Part shown: in pieces, positions 1-10,502 of the stretch | Layout of the letters: each line of letters opens with the position of its first letter | How positions within the stretch are numbered: the first letter of the stretch is position 1 | Origin: Solenopsis invicta | Lineage: Eukaryota > Arthropoda > Insecta > Hymenoptera > Formicidae | Assembly (NCBI RefSeq): GCF_016802725.1 | Contig: NC_052665.1 | Span: 26,331,001 to 26,395,000, forward strand | DNA: 64,000 nucleotides | Reading direction: 5' to 3' | Notes under the pieces: generated by a model | Told to the model about the DNA's origin: nothing | Databases searched by the model: none | Seen by the model: the letters and a program-made list of their open reading frames with translations, nothing else | Made by a program: the position numbers and the translations under genes

Positions 1-498
1 ATAATGAACTTATAAATAGAATTAAGAAGCAGAATAAAATAAATACAGTAAATATGCGAATTGTGAATGGTTAAAGAAAAGAAGAGAATGATTAAAAAAA
101 AGAGTAACAATCAAAGAAGAGCAAATGAAGAAGGATCAATAATAATGAAAGTAGATGAAGAGACGCACGAGCTGATATTGAAGAAATCAAAACTAAATAT
201 AGGATGGAAGAAATGTCCTGTATTTAATCACATCAGTGTCTAAAGATGTTTTAAATGCTGGGGGTACTTCCACATTGCTAAAAATTGTATGAGAGAAGAA
301 ACATGCTGCAAATGCGCAGGGAATCATAGCTCGCGTGTTTGCACAGCAACGGAGAGCAAATGTGTAAATTGTATGTTCAAAAATAGAACATACAATCTAA
401 AAATAAATAACGAACATGAAGTCATCTGTCGAGAATGTCTAACTTTTAAGAGAGCGTTACAGGAAAAGAAGAGGAGAGCAGGTTGGGAGGATGCAAAA
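1..498 (+). pseudogene. LINE ORF1 C-terminal part with CCHC zinc knuckles (broken)
   Basis: Reading through stops and frame changes, the translation contains RCFKCWGYFHIAKNC (C-X2-C-X4-H-X4-C, encoded from about 244), then ETCCKCAGNHSSRVC and a third Cys cluster, CVNC...CREC. In LINE ORF1 proteins such knuckles bind the element RNA in the ribonucleoprotein particle. An in-frame TAA lies at 241-243 immediately before the first knuckle, and the part matching the other copy at 19.7 kb ends in a TAA near 72-74. The intact reading frame spans only 289-498. The copy is therefore non-functional, or had these stops bypassed in its ancestor. Confidence 0.7.
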
Positions 499-528
499 TA
501 GCAACTACCAAAGAAAGAAAAAATAATT

Positions 529-1232
529 ATGTATACAAATACGCAGAGCTTACCAGCGCACATAGACGAACTGCAGCATCAAGTTATGAAAAGGATAAAT
601 CCTATGATGGTAGCGATGTCAGAGACCAGGTTGATTAGTGACATAGAACAGAGTGAAGTAAATGTGCCAGGTTACGCTGCAGTTAGATGCGATGCCGAAA
701 ATAGAAACACAGGGGGAGTTATTATGTATATAAGACACGATATTAGATATAAAGTAGTATTAATAAAAAAGCTAGAATCAAATTGCTGGTGTGTTGGGAT
801 AGAAATGAAAGAAAAACTTTATAAAGGAGTAATAATGGTAATATATCACTCACCAAGCGCATCGCACGGAGATTTCATAAGATTTTTTGAGGATATAGTA
901 GAGGAGTTAATAATAAAAGGAGAATGCATGGTAATAGGAGATTTTAATATAGACCTTATGACGGACTTGTTTTATGCGAAGAAATTACAAAAGACAATGT
1001 TAAGCTTGGGCATGAAACAGTATGTGAACGAACCAACGAAAGTTACAAAAAACAGTCAAACAATTATAGATTTAATTTTTGCTAATAATAATAAAATAGT
1101 ACAAGTAATTCATGAACCTAAGATTACGGACCGTGGCTGAAAGTAGAGTTAAGTGTGAGTAAAAATGAAAGTAAATACAGGGAATTTAGCGTTAGAAATT
1201 ACAAAGACTTCGATGAAGATGAATTTGTTATC
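529..1232 (+). pseudogene. LINE AP-endonuclease domain (ORF2 N-terminus), frameshifted
   Basis: An open frame from 529 to 1137 encodes about 203 residues resembling the exonuclease-endonuclease-phosphatase fold of LINE ORF2, which nicks target DNA to prime reverse transcription. Visible landmarks are MSETRL (catalytic Glu motif, near residue 30), the GGV stretch near residue 62 and GDFNIDL (residues 137-143). It ends at a stop after ITDRG, but an adjacent frame continues with WLKVELSVSKNESKY up to about 1232, so one frameshift near 1135 broke the gene. The terminal SDH-type catalytic motif appears only as the altered ITDRG. The RT is missing. Confidence 0.75.
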
Positions 1233-1235
1233 CTT

Positions 1236-1334
1236 TCTGAGCAAAGAACCTGCATCAAGTTTTGTTTCAAGCTTAAAAAAACTGCTGCAGAAACCCATCG
1301 CATGCTTGTGGAAGCATTAGATAAAATTTTAATT
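1236..1334 (+). pseudogene. Mariner transposase N-terminal scrap
   Basis: About 30 codons encode EQRTCIKFCFKLKKTAAETH, clearly related to the start of the intact mariner transposase at 17732-18793 (DQRTCIKFCVRNEIKCADAF). This is the first helix of the paired-type DNA-binding domain. It is fused directly to the LINE linker upstream and dissolves into AT-rich DNA at about 1335. It is diverged from the intact copy and probably belongs to another mariner lineage. Confidence 0.65.
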
Positions 1335-2205
1335 TTAATTGGTTGTGTGATAAGACTTTTTACTTAATAAAAATTTTACTTTAAATCTAAATGTACTTTT
1401 TTACGTATATACTTGTAAATTAATTGAAAATATTTTCTACATATTTCTTACTATTTAAAATCAGAGCGTATTTGAAACATATTAATTTAGCACATTTAAA
1501 TATATTTAAATATATTTAAATATATTAAAATAATATATTTAAATAAATATATTTGTAAATCTAAAAAAATGTTTGATTAAATTAATGAAAATAATACAAA
1601 CATTTTTAATTTTTAATTAAAATATCTGGATTGAAATAAAGTGGTTCTTATTCTTTCAATTCAAAAGAAGTTTTTATATGTTACATAATCCATTTTAACT
1701 CACAGGATTAAAATAACAATTGTTATCCTTTCTTTTTTCAGAATCAATCATATGTTTAAAATATTAACAATTATAATAAAATACATTTGAAATTAAATAT
1801 GTTTTATTTATCCTTTATAGTTTTGTTACATTTATATAGAAGAGATTTTCTAAGTTGTTGCTTGATTGCAGAATAATAGATTTTTATAAATTTGAGACCT
1901 TCCTCTTTTTGTAACCATTTAATACATCAGAAAGATTTGTAAGATAAATGTAATACTGGCCTAATAAAACTACATACAAGTATGTACAGTTAGGAGCTAA
2001 AAGGTTGCAACACCTCCGTGTCCAAGTTAAATCTTGGAATGACAAAATTGACCGGGTGGAATCTCACATAAAATCAAATTATGTAGGTGTTTTCATAATG
2101 CACTTTATTCTCTTTATATATACATGTATGTATACATACATATACGACATGAGTATATTATAAATGTCGCATAATTAATAAATTATTTTGATCATTTTTT
2201 AACAG
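1335..2205. other. AT-rich stretch, no clear gene; possible upstream exon near 1960-2083
   Basis: Very AT-rich with short tandem TATTTAAA units around 1495-1555. One sub-segment, about 1960-2083, is richer in G+C and open for about 40 codons (contains TYKYVQLGAKRLQHL and KIDRVESHIKSNY). It ends TAT/GTAGGT, a plausible phase-0 donor that would match the exon at 2206. No convincing acceptor precedes it, so an upstream exon of the same gene is only possible. Confidence 0.3.
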
Positions 2206-2404
2206 ATTATTCATTTAGACGGTGCACATTCTCGTCCACCAAAAGCAACTCAATTTAATAATGGAAATGCTAATTATGAATTACAAATCTCATCAAGTAC
2301 TCGAATTTCATGTTTAGGAAAATATAAATTTGAAAACACATTAAATCTGCCAGAACCGGAAGAAGTTAATTTTTCGGAAATTTTGAATACAACAACAAGA
2401 GTCA
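2206..2404 (+). CDS. Internal exon of an unidentified, possibly OB-fold, gene (exon A)
   Basis: The exon follows a good acceptor (TTTTTTAACAG/ATT) and ends at a consensus donor (GTCA/GTAAGT). It is open in one frame for 66 codons of ordinary composition: starts IIHLDGAHSRPPKATQFN, then NYELQISSSTRI and LPEPEEVNFSEI. The donor is phase 1 and matches the phase of exon B at 4573. The alternation of strands and the sense of NYELQISSSTRI resemble OB-fold single-strand DNA-binding proteins (RPA1 or POT1 type), but this is a guess from pattern only. The 2-kb intron that follows contains the large palindrome. Confidence 0.45.
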
Positions 2405-2646
2405 GTAAGTTTCTCAGGTTTATCAATTTATTATATAAATAAAGAAAGTCGACAATACTAACAAAAACTAATTGTACAATACATTACATTTTTTAATGCA
2501 TCACATTAACATTTTAATATAAAATAAAATTTAACACAAAATAAACAGCTAAAACAGGCTAGTGAGAGTCAGCGCGGATTTAAGAGCGGAAAACACAAAC
2601 AGTGTTCAAACAATTATTTATTCATAATGAATCAGAAGTAACGAAC

Positions 2647-2675
2647 GTTTCGGCTCTCTTTGGAGCCCTCTTCAG
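2647..2675 (-). ncRNA. Hammerhead-ribozyme-like motif, left arm
   Basis: Reverse-complement twin of 4295-4323 with the same CTGAAGA...GAAAC core. Transcripts entering either arm from the palindrome centre would contain it. Confidence 0.35.
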
Positions 2676-3008
2676 CGAAATTACAAGTAAAAAATTATTT
2701 TAATCGTCATCTTCAACGCAATTACAAGTGGAAGCTATTCTAATCGTCATCAGTCAGTTACCGGGAATTAAATGAGTCACCAACGGTTTGCCAAATCCGC
2801 CGTGGAAGCATTGCCCGTTGTCGTATCAGTGAAATTGACAATTTTCTAAACAACCATCGTGTTCTTAGATAGCTGACATTACTATAATTAATGTTTATTT
2901 AATTTTTTTAAAATATGTGACTCACCCATTGGCACTGATATATAACTGATAGATTAATATAAAATTAATTTATATATTAATATGTTAATACAAATAAAAT
3001 GTCAATAC

Positions 3009-3228
3009 CTTTAATAATGTGTCTACTATGAAACTCATAATAAGACCTATGACACATCCTGCTAATAATGACGCCATGTTTCGCTTGAAATATTTTTGAC
3101 CTTCTTTGTATAATGTACGTTTCATTATACCATTCCGGAAGATCACAGGGCGTTACGTCAGTCGCCTCTGAATCAATTACACTATCATCTTTTAAAAGTA
3201 ATTTGAAATGTTCGTCTACTGTTCGCAT
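3009..3228 (-). pseudogene. Mirror copy of the mpaB-like first exon, left arm
   Basis: Exact reverse-complement counterpart of 3742-3961 with the same start, same frameshift after PEWYNE and same donor-like end. The two copies are head to head, with their promoter-like regions meeting at the palindrome centre and transcription pointing outward. Neither arm shows a second exon. Confidence 0.55.
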
Positions 3229-3741
3229 TTGAAATTATTGACGCAAAGCGCAAACAGAATCTTCAAAACAGCCTGAAGCTCTTAAATACATTAGTCCGGG
3301 ATTTAAAGCCCATGGCCCGAAACTCCTATAATTGCTTCGTCAATTTCCAATCCGCGAAACAAATCATGTTAAAAAATTCGGTCGACATCTCGCTTCTTGT
3401 TACACGACTTATGCAAATTAATCAACTTTCGACCGCTGATACATCGTCGATATGTTTCTTTTCCATCGTTGCTATGATTTTTCACGAAAAAATCATAGCA
3501 ACGATGGAAAAGAAACATATCGACGATGTATCAGCGGTCGAAAGTTGATTAATTTGCATAAGTCGTGTAACAAGAAGCGAGATGTCGACCGAATTTTTTA
3601 ACATGATTTGTTTCGCGGATTGGAAATTGACGAAGCAATTATAGGAGTTTCGGGCCATGGGCTTTAAATCCCGGACTAATGTATTTAAGAGCTTCAGGCT
3701 GTTTTGAAGATTCTGTTTGCGCTTTGCGTCAATAATTTCAA

Positions 3742-3961
3742 ATGCGAACAGTAGACGAACATTTCAAATTACTTTTAAAAGATGATAGTGTAATTGATTC
3801 AGAGGCGACTGACGTAACGCCCTGTGATCTTCCGGAATGGTATAATGAAACGTACATTATACAAAGAAGGTCAAAAATATTTCAAGCGAAACATGGCGTC
3901 ATTATTAGCAGGATGTGTCATAGGTCTTATTATGAGTTTCATAGTAGACACATTATTAAAG
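3742..3961 (+). pseudogene. First-exon fragment of an mpaB/DUF2236-type oxygenase gene, right arm, frameshifted
   Basis: From ATG at 3742 the frame encodes MRTVDEHFKLLLKDDSV and then CDLPEWYNE. A one-base shift right after this restores TLYKEGQKYFKRNMASLLAG followed by a hydrophobic segment (GLIMSFIVDTLLK), ending at AAG/GTATTG, a plausible donor. The pattern PEWYNE...LYKEGQKYFKRN resembles insect ER-bound oxygenase mpaB-like proteins (heme-dependent rubber-oxygenase fold family). Upstream, between 3490 and 3741, lie a TATTTAAG box and leader-like sequence. The frameshift is shared with the left-arm copy, so it predates the palindrome or was homogenised by conversion. Confidence 0.55.
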
Positions 3962-4294
3962 GTATTGACATTTTATTTGTATTAACATATTAATATATAA
4001 ATTAATTTTATATTAATCTATCAGTTATATATCAGTGCCAATGGGTGAGTCACATATTTTAAAAAAATTAAATAAACATTAATTATAGTAATGTCAGCTA
4101 TCTAAGAACACGATGGTTGTTTAGAAAATTGTCAATTTCACTGACACGACAACGGGCAATGCTTCCACGGCGGATTTGGCAAACCGTTGGTGACTCATTT
4201 AATTCCCGGTAACTGACTGATGACGATTAGAATAGCTTCCACTTGTAATTGCGTTGAAGATGACGATTAAAATAATTTTTTACTTGTAATTTCG

Positions 4295-4323
4295 CTGAAG
4301 AGGGCTCCAAAGAGAGCCGAAAC
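4295..4323 (+). ncRNA. Hammerhead-ribozyme-like motif, right arm
   Basis: The core reads CTGAAGA, then a GGCTC/GAGCC stem, then GAAAC, the order of conserved boxes in hammerhead ribozymes. One extra G lies at the base of stem II, and the flanking stems were only judged by eye. Hammerhead motifs are known in Penelope-like retroelements, so the outer arm could descend from one. A mirror copy is at 2647-2675. Activity is unproven. Confidence 0.35.
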
Positions 4324-4572
4324 GTTCGTTACTTCTGATTCATTATGAATAAATAATTGTTTGAACACTGTTTGTGTTTTCCGCTCTTAAATCCGCGCTG
4401 ACTCTCACTAGCCTGTTTTAGCTGTTTATTTTGTGTTAAATCTTGAGAGTCTTTTAATACTTTGTTTAAAATAAAATTCTTCTTTAACAATAAATAATTA
4501 TTATAGTGATAGAAGGTTATATCGAAACAAATTTTGTAACATGATATAATAATAAATTAAATAAAAAGATAG

Positions 4573-4701
4573 GTTGCGGTTCAATAACTGACGGAAGATA
4601 CAAATTGGAAGTTCACGTATCAAACTTCGATACAGAAGATTATGACGACTTAAATTTAAAAAAGGGAGATAAAGTAAAAATAATAGGAATGATAGAAGCA
4701 G
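4573..4701 (+). CDS. Internal exon of the same unidentified gene (exon B)
   Basis: Starts after AAGATAG/GT and ends GCAG/GTAAAGT. Taken with the phase-1 end of exon A, the codon AGT is completed across the junction and the frame stays open: CGSITDGRYKLEVHVSNF, then LNLKKGDKVKIIGMIEAG. The KKGDKVKIIGMIE part looks like the central strands of an OB fold. No further exon was found before 5 kb, so this is a fragment of a longer gene or a pseudogene remnant. Phase matching across the palindrome-bearing intron supports a real transcript unit. Confidence 0.4.
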
Positions 4702-4945
4702 GTAAAGTATAAAAGAAATGAGTACAAAATTTATATAATATAAAAAATGTGAAAAAAATTATACACTTTTTATAAAATTAAAAAATTTTTTTTTATTCGT
4801 GTGCACCAATTACTATATCTATTTACCAATTTATTAAAATATTTATACTTTTAACTAAATATATACTTTTTATAATAAATCTACATGATTACATGGACAT
4901 TTTTTCCTATTTTTAATTTTTTTAGTATATTTAGTATATTTAGTA

Positions 4946-4946
<1 letters not shown>

Positions 4947-5002
<56 letters not shown>

Positions 5003-5017
5003 ACGCGCGCGCGCGCA
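4947..5017. repeat. (CA)n microsatellite followed by (CG)n
   Basis: About 27 uninterrupted CA units run to 5001, then a short CG run. It lies in a short AT-rich spacer after exon B. Confidence 0.95.
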
Positions 5018-5319
5018 GCTATAACGTAGTAAACAGGAACAACAAAATATTATTATAACACTATCATCCTCGCGATGAATGTAACAATTAGGTCACAACC
5101 ATTATGTCATAATATTAATATTACACCATTAACCTCATACACTATTAATCTCACGATGCATGTAACAGAACAGTTATATCTATAACTGCCAAAACGCAAT
5201 CTCCACGATGACAGCAGCTCACGAAGTAAGCACAACGCGAAAACCAATGAGCATTTTGGAAAAGCGGCAACAATAAACTTCGAGAGGCTGCGACTATCGA
5301 TTTAACAAAGATTTTTTCA

Positions 5320-5927
5320 GAAAGGATGCCCGTTTACACTTTTAGGGGGTAAAACACCCCTTTAAAGAAAATCGGTTTTTTTTCTTTTGAAGCTGTATAT
5401 TGTCGAAACTATAAAAAATAAAGAAAAATGTTCTAAATTAAAGTTGAATGGCTCGAAGAGTACTTTATAATAACAAAAAATTTTTTAAATTTATTTTTAT
5501 ACTTTCCCCCAACGCTTACCTATTTTCTTTTTAATTTTATTTTTTTTATAAGAAAAATAAAGTATATTTTATTACGAATTTAACAGTATATGATAAAGTT
5601 ACGATGCGACATTTCCATTTTTCAAAAATAATTTATGACCTCTCTATACGCATGGTACGCGCACCCGTCCGCGCGTTTGTGCGCTACGGAAGTGACTCCT
5701 TCTGATTTCGACGTGCCTTTAGTATGTTATACAAATAAAAATAAGGGACACATATTTTTTATACGTGTCCTAATGCACTTTTAAAGGTGAAACATCCTTT
5801 TGAAAAAAATCAGTTTTTGAAACGTGTATTGTCGAAACTATAAGAGATAAAGAAAAATGTTCTGAATAAAAGTGGAATGGCTGCAAAAATACTTTATAAC
5901 AGTGATAAAAAAAATTTTTTTTTTAAT
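5320..5927 (+). repeat. Degenerate interspersed repeat (family A), copy 1
   Basis: Contains two related blocks (near 5340-5480 and 5770-5930) sharing AAACTATAA..ATAAAGAAAA and TTGAATGGCT, separated by the segment GTACGCGCACCCGTCCGCG. The same blocks recur in reverse orientation at 24.6-25.4 kb, and one recurs at 19.87-19.97 kb. No coding potential or clear termini seen; probably the body of an old DNA transposon. Confidence 0.6.
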
Positions 5928-6152
5928 TAGAAAGATATTCGACCGTTCATGTAACATACAAATCTAAACAAGAGCGCCTTCTACGGTCGTAACTGGATCT
6001 TGGTGCTTTTGTATTTACGCAGTTTATCTTGAATCTGAGTAAGTATATAAAATCACACGAGTAAATACAAAAGCACCAAGGTCCAGCTACGACCATGGAA
6101 GACGTTCTTGTTTAGATTTGTATGTTACATGAACGGTCGAATATCTTTCTAC
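5928..6152. repeat. Inverted repeat, arms about 95 bp
   Basis: The arm AGAAAGATATTCGACCGTTC...TTTTGTATTTAC is repeated in reverse complement up to 6152, with a loop near 6020-6060. A related but altered palindrome is at 19973-20190. Looks like a MITE or the terminal repeat of family A. Confidence 0.7.
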
Positions 6153-6211
6153 TTTACGCGGCCATCGAATGCGTTCTAACTCATATCCGATTATTGCGAT
6201 AAACATCATCA

Positions 6212-6290
6212 CAGCCTCAGTGGTCGAGTGGGCTAAGACACACGTACCAGAGATTCGGGAGGTCCCAGGTTCGAACTCTGGCTGAGGTGA
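6212..6290 (+). repeat. tRNA-like sequence (SINE head or tRNA pseudogene)
   Basis: CCTCAGTGGTCGAGTGGG resembles a pol III A box and GGTTCGAACTC a B box. The ends GCCTCAG and CTGAGGT pair as an acceptor stem, and CCAGG/TCTGG as a T stem. No acceptable anticodon arm was found, so a functional tRNA is unlikely; a tRNA-derived SINE fits better. Confidence 0.5.
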
Positions 6291-6465
6291 TATTTTTTGC
6301 AATAAATTCTTTACATTTTTTTTCAGAGAAGAGAGAGTTAATATTTGATGTTAGTGAGCATCGTGTATTATTAAATTAATTTTAATTTAATAATAAATGT
6401 GATATTACTAACTCTTGTTCGATTATAGCTGTGTTATGACCGAAAGTAACGCAGTTTGTGTTGAA

Positions 6466-6969
6466 TCTGAGAAAATATATAAAATCACACGAGTGAATAC
6501 AAAAGCACCAAGATCCAGCTGCGCCCGTGGAAGGCGTTCTTATTTAAATTTAACAAAATTTTTTTTAATACTTTCCTCTGCCATTTTTTAATTCTTTTCA
6601 AAACTTTTATTTTTCTTATAAGCAAAATAAAACTTATTTTATTACGAATCTAATGGTATATGACAAAGTTATGATGCGACCTTTCTATTTTCCAAAAATA
6701 ATTAGGGTGTTCACTCAAAATTTGTAAATCCATTTTATAAAAATCTAGAATTTTCCAGAAATTTTTATTAAAATTCCAAGTAAGATTAGAGAGAATTTTT
6801 GAATGCAGAGTTGAAATAAATTGATTTTATTTGACACGCACTTTTTAACATACTTTAAATATGTAAACACAAAAAAGACACATGAAATTTAAATATTAAA
6901 TTAGAGAAAGTATTGAAAGAAAACAATATCAACTAATTCCATACAATAATCTGTCTACAATATGTATAT
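6466..6969 (+). repeat. Repeat segment shared with 20.1-20.6 kb, target of the gypsy insertion
   Basis: From about 6466 to the gypsy boundary, and then again from 12061 to about 12160, the sequence matches 20097-20710 nearly base for base, including the AGGGTGTTCACT end (6711) of the short TIR element at 20348. The match shows that this repeat existed before gypsy and Tc1 inserted into it. Confidence 0.8.
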
Positions 6970-7395
6970 AGGATAATTATCTTATAGGTTGTTCACTGAT
7001 AATAACTGACACAATGTGTTTCTCTGTAAACAAAGTTTGAAATTTATTCACGATTTAGAGTTATTTACAATATTTACACGCTTACCTGTAAACAAAGAAA
7101 CGACAATTAAAGCCTATTATTATCCCTTCTTTATTTACTGGCTTGATCCTCAGTCTTATACAATCTATCTTTTTCTGTACAGCAAAGTTTAATCTTTCTT
7201 TCCTGATTCTTCCTTGTGTACATGTGCTCGATCCTTTTGATCTTCCTTTATCTCCTATCACTCTCTTCCTCTCTATCGGTAATCAATCAATGTAGTTCTT
7301 GTAGTACTTGTTTCATCTAGCGGGGTCAGTTCACACGGTGCGCCGAGTATGAGGAGCGCGGCTCATTCGAATTGAAGGAAATACATTTTCCTTAC
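6970..7395 (-). repeat. Gypsy 3' LTR
   Basis: 426 bp, starting AGGATAATTATC and ending TTTTCCTTAC on the plus strand. Paired with 11635-12060. Confidence 0.95.
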
Positions 7396-7412
7396 ATCTC
7401 CCCCTCCCCGGA
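7396..7412 (-). promoter_or_regulatory. Polypurine tract
   Basis: Read on the minus strand, CGGGGAGGGGGAGAT abuts the 3' LTR. This is the expected primer for plus-strand DNA synthesis. Confidence 0.8.
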
Positions 7413-7453
7413 TGAGAATCGTCGCAGCGCATTCTCACCTTGGATTTCCCGAC

Positions 7454-10400
7454 TCAATCCTCTTCATCTGCGTCCTTATCTATATCTGATATTGGAATTA
7501 GTTTTGTTATGTGGAACAAGCTTGTTCCTGATTTTTTCCTATTAGTCTTAATTTTGTATATCGAGTTCGATATTTTTTCTATTATCTCAAGTGGTCCAAT
7601 TCTCAAATCGTCTAGCTTTTTCCTATTCAATCTATTACCATTTTCTATATATACCATGTCACCTGTATTAAACTCATGATGTTTTCTATTTTTATCAAAT
7701 AGTTTTTTATTATAATCATGTGACTTAATAGTTCTCTCTAGGGCTAATTCTTTATCTTTCATCCAGTCCTTTTGATGTTTTTCTCTTCTCAATTCTTCAG
7801 GTAAAATACTTGTGTCCGTGCCATCCAGCAGATACATTGGTGCAAAACCAGTGACCGTATGTTCTGTCTCGTTGTATCTTTCTACACATTCTCTAGCAAC
7901 CGTTGCCCAAGCTTTTTTCTTTTCTCCTTCTTTTATTCTACATCTTATTTTATTGATTAGTGTCTGGTTTAATCTTTCGTTTAAGCCGTTTGAGAATGGT
8001 GCATTTACAGCCGTGAAAATCAATCTAACATCGTTTTCTTCTAGGTATTCTTTAAATTCTCTTGAGTTGATGCTTGGGTATTGGTCTGTGAGTATCGTTT
8101 CAATCTTGTCTGTTTCTAAAACGTTTTTCACTAGCTTGATAAAATCCGTAGCATTTTGTGTCTTCGAAGTTGCAATAAATGCATATCTGGTAAAATGGTC
8201 AACCAGTAGATGAAGGTATTTTTTTGTTGATCTTAGTCCTCCAAAGCCTCCAATAGTGTCTATTGACATTATTTCGAACGGTCTGGTTGCTGGTCCTAAC
8301 TGTGACATCCGGCCATATTTTTCTTGATCTCTATATTTATTTTTGATACATACTTCACATGTCTTGCATATCTTTTTTATATTTTCTGTTAGATTTCTGG
8401 CTGTATAATACGGACATATCCTATTTCTTGTTTGTTTAATCCCTATGTGGCACCATTCATTATGTATTTTTTTTATCATCTCTATACTTGATTCTTCGGA
8501 TAAAATTATCTTCTCTCTATTTCTGATTTTTCTGTAAAATATTCCGTTTTTCTTCATTAATTTTGCTTCCATTTTCTGTATCCATTTATTTCTGCTTTGA
8601 TCTATCTTTATTTCTTCTATTTTCATTAAATTTACTAATTTTAATACTTCTTCTGTATTGTCACTTGGTTCTAATACTGGATTTCGGCTTAGGCAATCTG
8701 CTTCGGCGTTATCCTTTCCTGGAACATATTTTATTTGGAAATCATATTGTGACAAATAATACATTAAGTCGCCTAACTCTTCGTCCGTTCTGGCCTTGAT
8801 GTTCAGGCTCTCCAGCGGTTTATGATCTGAGTACACTTCAAATCTTCTTCCGATTAACCAGTGTTGCCAATATTTTACCGCCTCTTTGATAGCCAGGCAT
8901 TCCAAGTATATCGTTTTTTTCCTTTTTTGCGATTCGTTTAGTTTCTTTGAGAAGTATGCTACTGGCTTCTCTATTCCGTTATACTGTACCTGTTTGAATA
9001 TTGCACCTATGCCTTCAAGTGATGCGTCTGTGTAAATCCGTGTAAGCAAATCTTTGTCGAATATTTCTAGCACTGGTTGAGAGCATAGCAATTTCTTTAT
9101 TTCTGTAAAAGACCTTTCACAGTCTTCTGCCCATATAAATTTTTCATTTTTCCTCAATAATCTATGTAGTGGGTCTAACAATATCGAGCTTTTCGGTATG
9201 TACTCATGATAAAAATTGACTTTCCCTAAGAATTGTCGGATGTTCTTTTGTGTTTTAGGGGTTGGAAAATTTTGAATTGAGATTAAATTGTCTTTTACTG
9301 GTCTCACTGTATTGTTTTCTATTATGTGTCCGAGATATTTCACTGATTTTGCTGCAAATGTACATTTTTTTAATTTTAGCCTGAAACCTTCATTTATTAT
9401 CGCGTTCAATACTTTTTTTATATGTTCTACATGTTCTTGAAATGATTCCGAAAAAATCAATATGTCATCTATATAGTTTTCTGTGAATTCTTTAAGATTA
9501 TATTTTCTTAATATATTGGATAAAATTCTTTGAAAGATTGCCGGTGATGTCTTTAATCCGAATGGTAGGCATGTCCACTGAAAGTGTCCATCCTGTTACG
9601 AATCCTGTTTTCTTTCTATCTTCAATGCGTAGTGGGATCGACCAAAAAGCAGAATTTATATCTAGTGTAGTAAAGTACTTGCAGTTTCTCGTTTTTATTA
9701 TCAGGTCGTCTATTATTGGAAATGGTTGGGCTTGTGGTATGATAATCTTATTTAGGTCTCTAAAGTCTATACACAATCTAGATCTCTTCCCTTCGTCTCT
9801 TTTATATGCTAGTGTCACTGGTGCAGCGAAAGGGCTGTAGGATTCTTCAATTAATCCTTTCTCTAGCAATTTCCCTATTTGCTCTTCAATTTCTTTTTTA
9901 TCTTCTAATGTACATCTGTACGGTCTTTTACCACAGTATTTATCAACGATTAGATCTATCCTAGCCTCATAATCTGTTACTGTCCCAATGTCATATTTGT
10001 CTTTTGCAAATATGGAATTATATTCTTCTATTAGTTTTTTTATGTTAGTCTTCTTTGTACTATCTAAATGGTCTAGAATAACTTTAAATTCATCCTCTTT
10101 GATGTGTTCATTAAAATTTACGGAGTATTGTTTATTTTCATTGTAATTATCTATTTCTTTCTTCTGTGAAATTTGTAATTCCTCATTCTGTATTAATTTA
10201 AAGTTTTTTATTATATCTAGCCCAATGATGAAATCCTGAAAGTTTTCTTCTTCAACTATGTACACGTCCATTTCTTTTTCAATATCAAATATCTTTATCT
10301 TAATTGTAATTAATCCTTTTGTTGTTCCCACACCATTAACCGATTTCAAGTATATTTTATTTACATCATTTTTTTTTCCTTTTATTTTGATTAGTCTTGA

Positions 10401-10502
10401 ATTTATAAGTGATACCTGAGATCCTGGATCATATGTTCCTTGAATTTCTAGCTTATCTTCTAATAATAGCTTGACCTTGATTAATGGTGTGTTTATTCGT
10501 TT
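7454..10502 (-). pseudogene. Gypsy pol: protease, RT, RNase H, integrase (one frameshift in RT)
   Basis: The frame opens at the gag overlap and encodes the protease (active site DPGSQVSLIN, an unusual DPG in place of DSG/DTG). RT blocks RLCIDFRDLNK and LDINSAFW follow. Near 9590 one indel after GFVT moves the RT into the next frame, which resumes with the block around YIDD (9455-9466). In the 668-residue downstream part, RNase H shows YTDAS (Asp144). Integrase shows an H333-X4-H338 / CKTCEVC zinc module and Asp401, Asp459 and Glu495, i.e. D,D35E. A GPY/F-like IGPLEII module lies near the C-terminus. Apart from the one indel pol is well preserved, so a sequencing or assembly error cannot be excluded. 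Confidence 0.9.

Larger units (their letters stand above)
1..1232 (+). mobile_element. Non-LTR (LINE) retrotransposon fragment, 5' end outside the window
   Basis: The stretch carries the tail of a nucleic-acid-binding ORF1, an AP-endonuclease domain and the start of the endonuclease-RT linker, in the order usual for R1/jockey-like LINEs. No reverse transcriptase follows: at about 1233 the sequence changes to mariner-like DNA. The first 140 bases are nearly identical to 19664-19808, so two copies of one family are present. Clade not resolved. Confidence 0.8.
2529..4441. repeat. 1.9-kb near-perfect palindrome (two arms of about 956 bp)
   Basis: Everything from 2529 to about 3485 is repeated in reverse complement from 3486 to 4441, with a centre at the short turn TTTTTCACGAAAAA. 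By eye only isolated mismatches occur (for example TCGTATCAG against TCGTGTCAG at the mirrored site in the other arm). Each arm has, from the centre outward, a promoter-like segment, a first-exon-like coding piece, an intron start, and an outer part with a hammerhead-like motif. The ends read TTAACAC...GTGTTAA, so a TTAA target duplication is conceivable. It lies in the intron between exons A and B. Confidence 0.9.

Noticed and set aside
6205..6295. Functional tRNA gene
   Set aside because: A and B boxes and acceptor stem are present but no usable anticodon stem-loop; a related copy set suggests a SINE.
7396..7453. Envelope gene for the gypsy element (errantivirus)
   Set aside because: Only about 60 bp lie between the pol stop and the LTR, and the only frames there are the antisense of pol.
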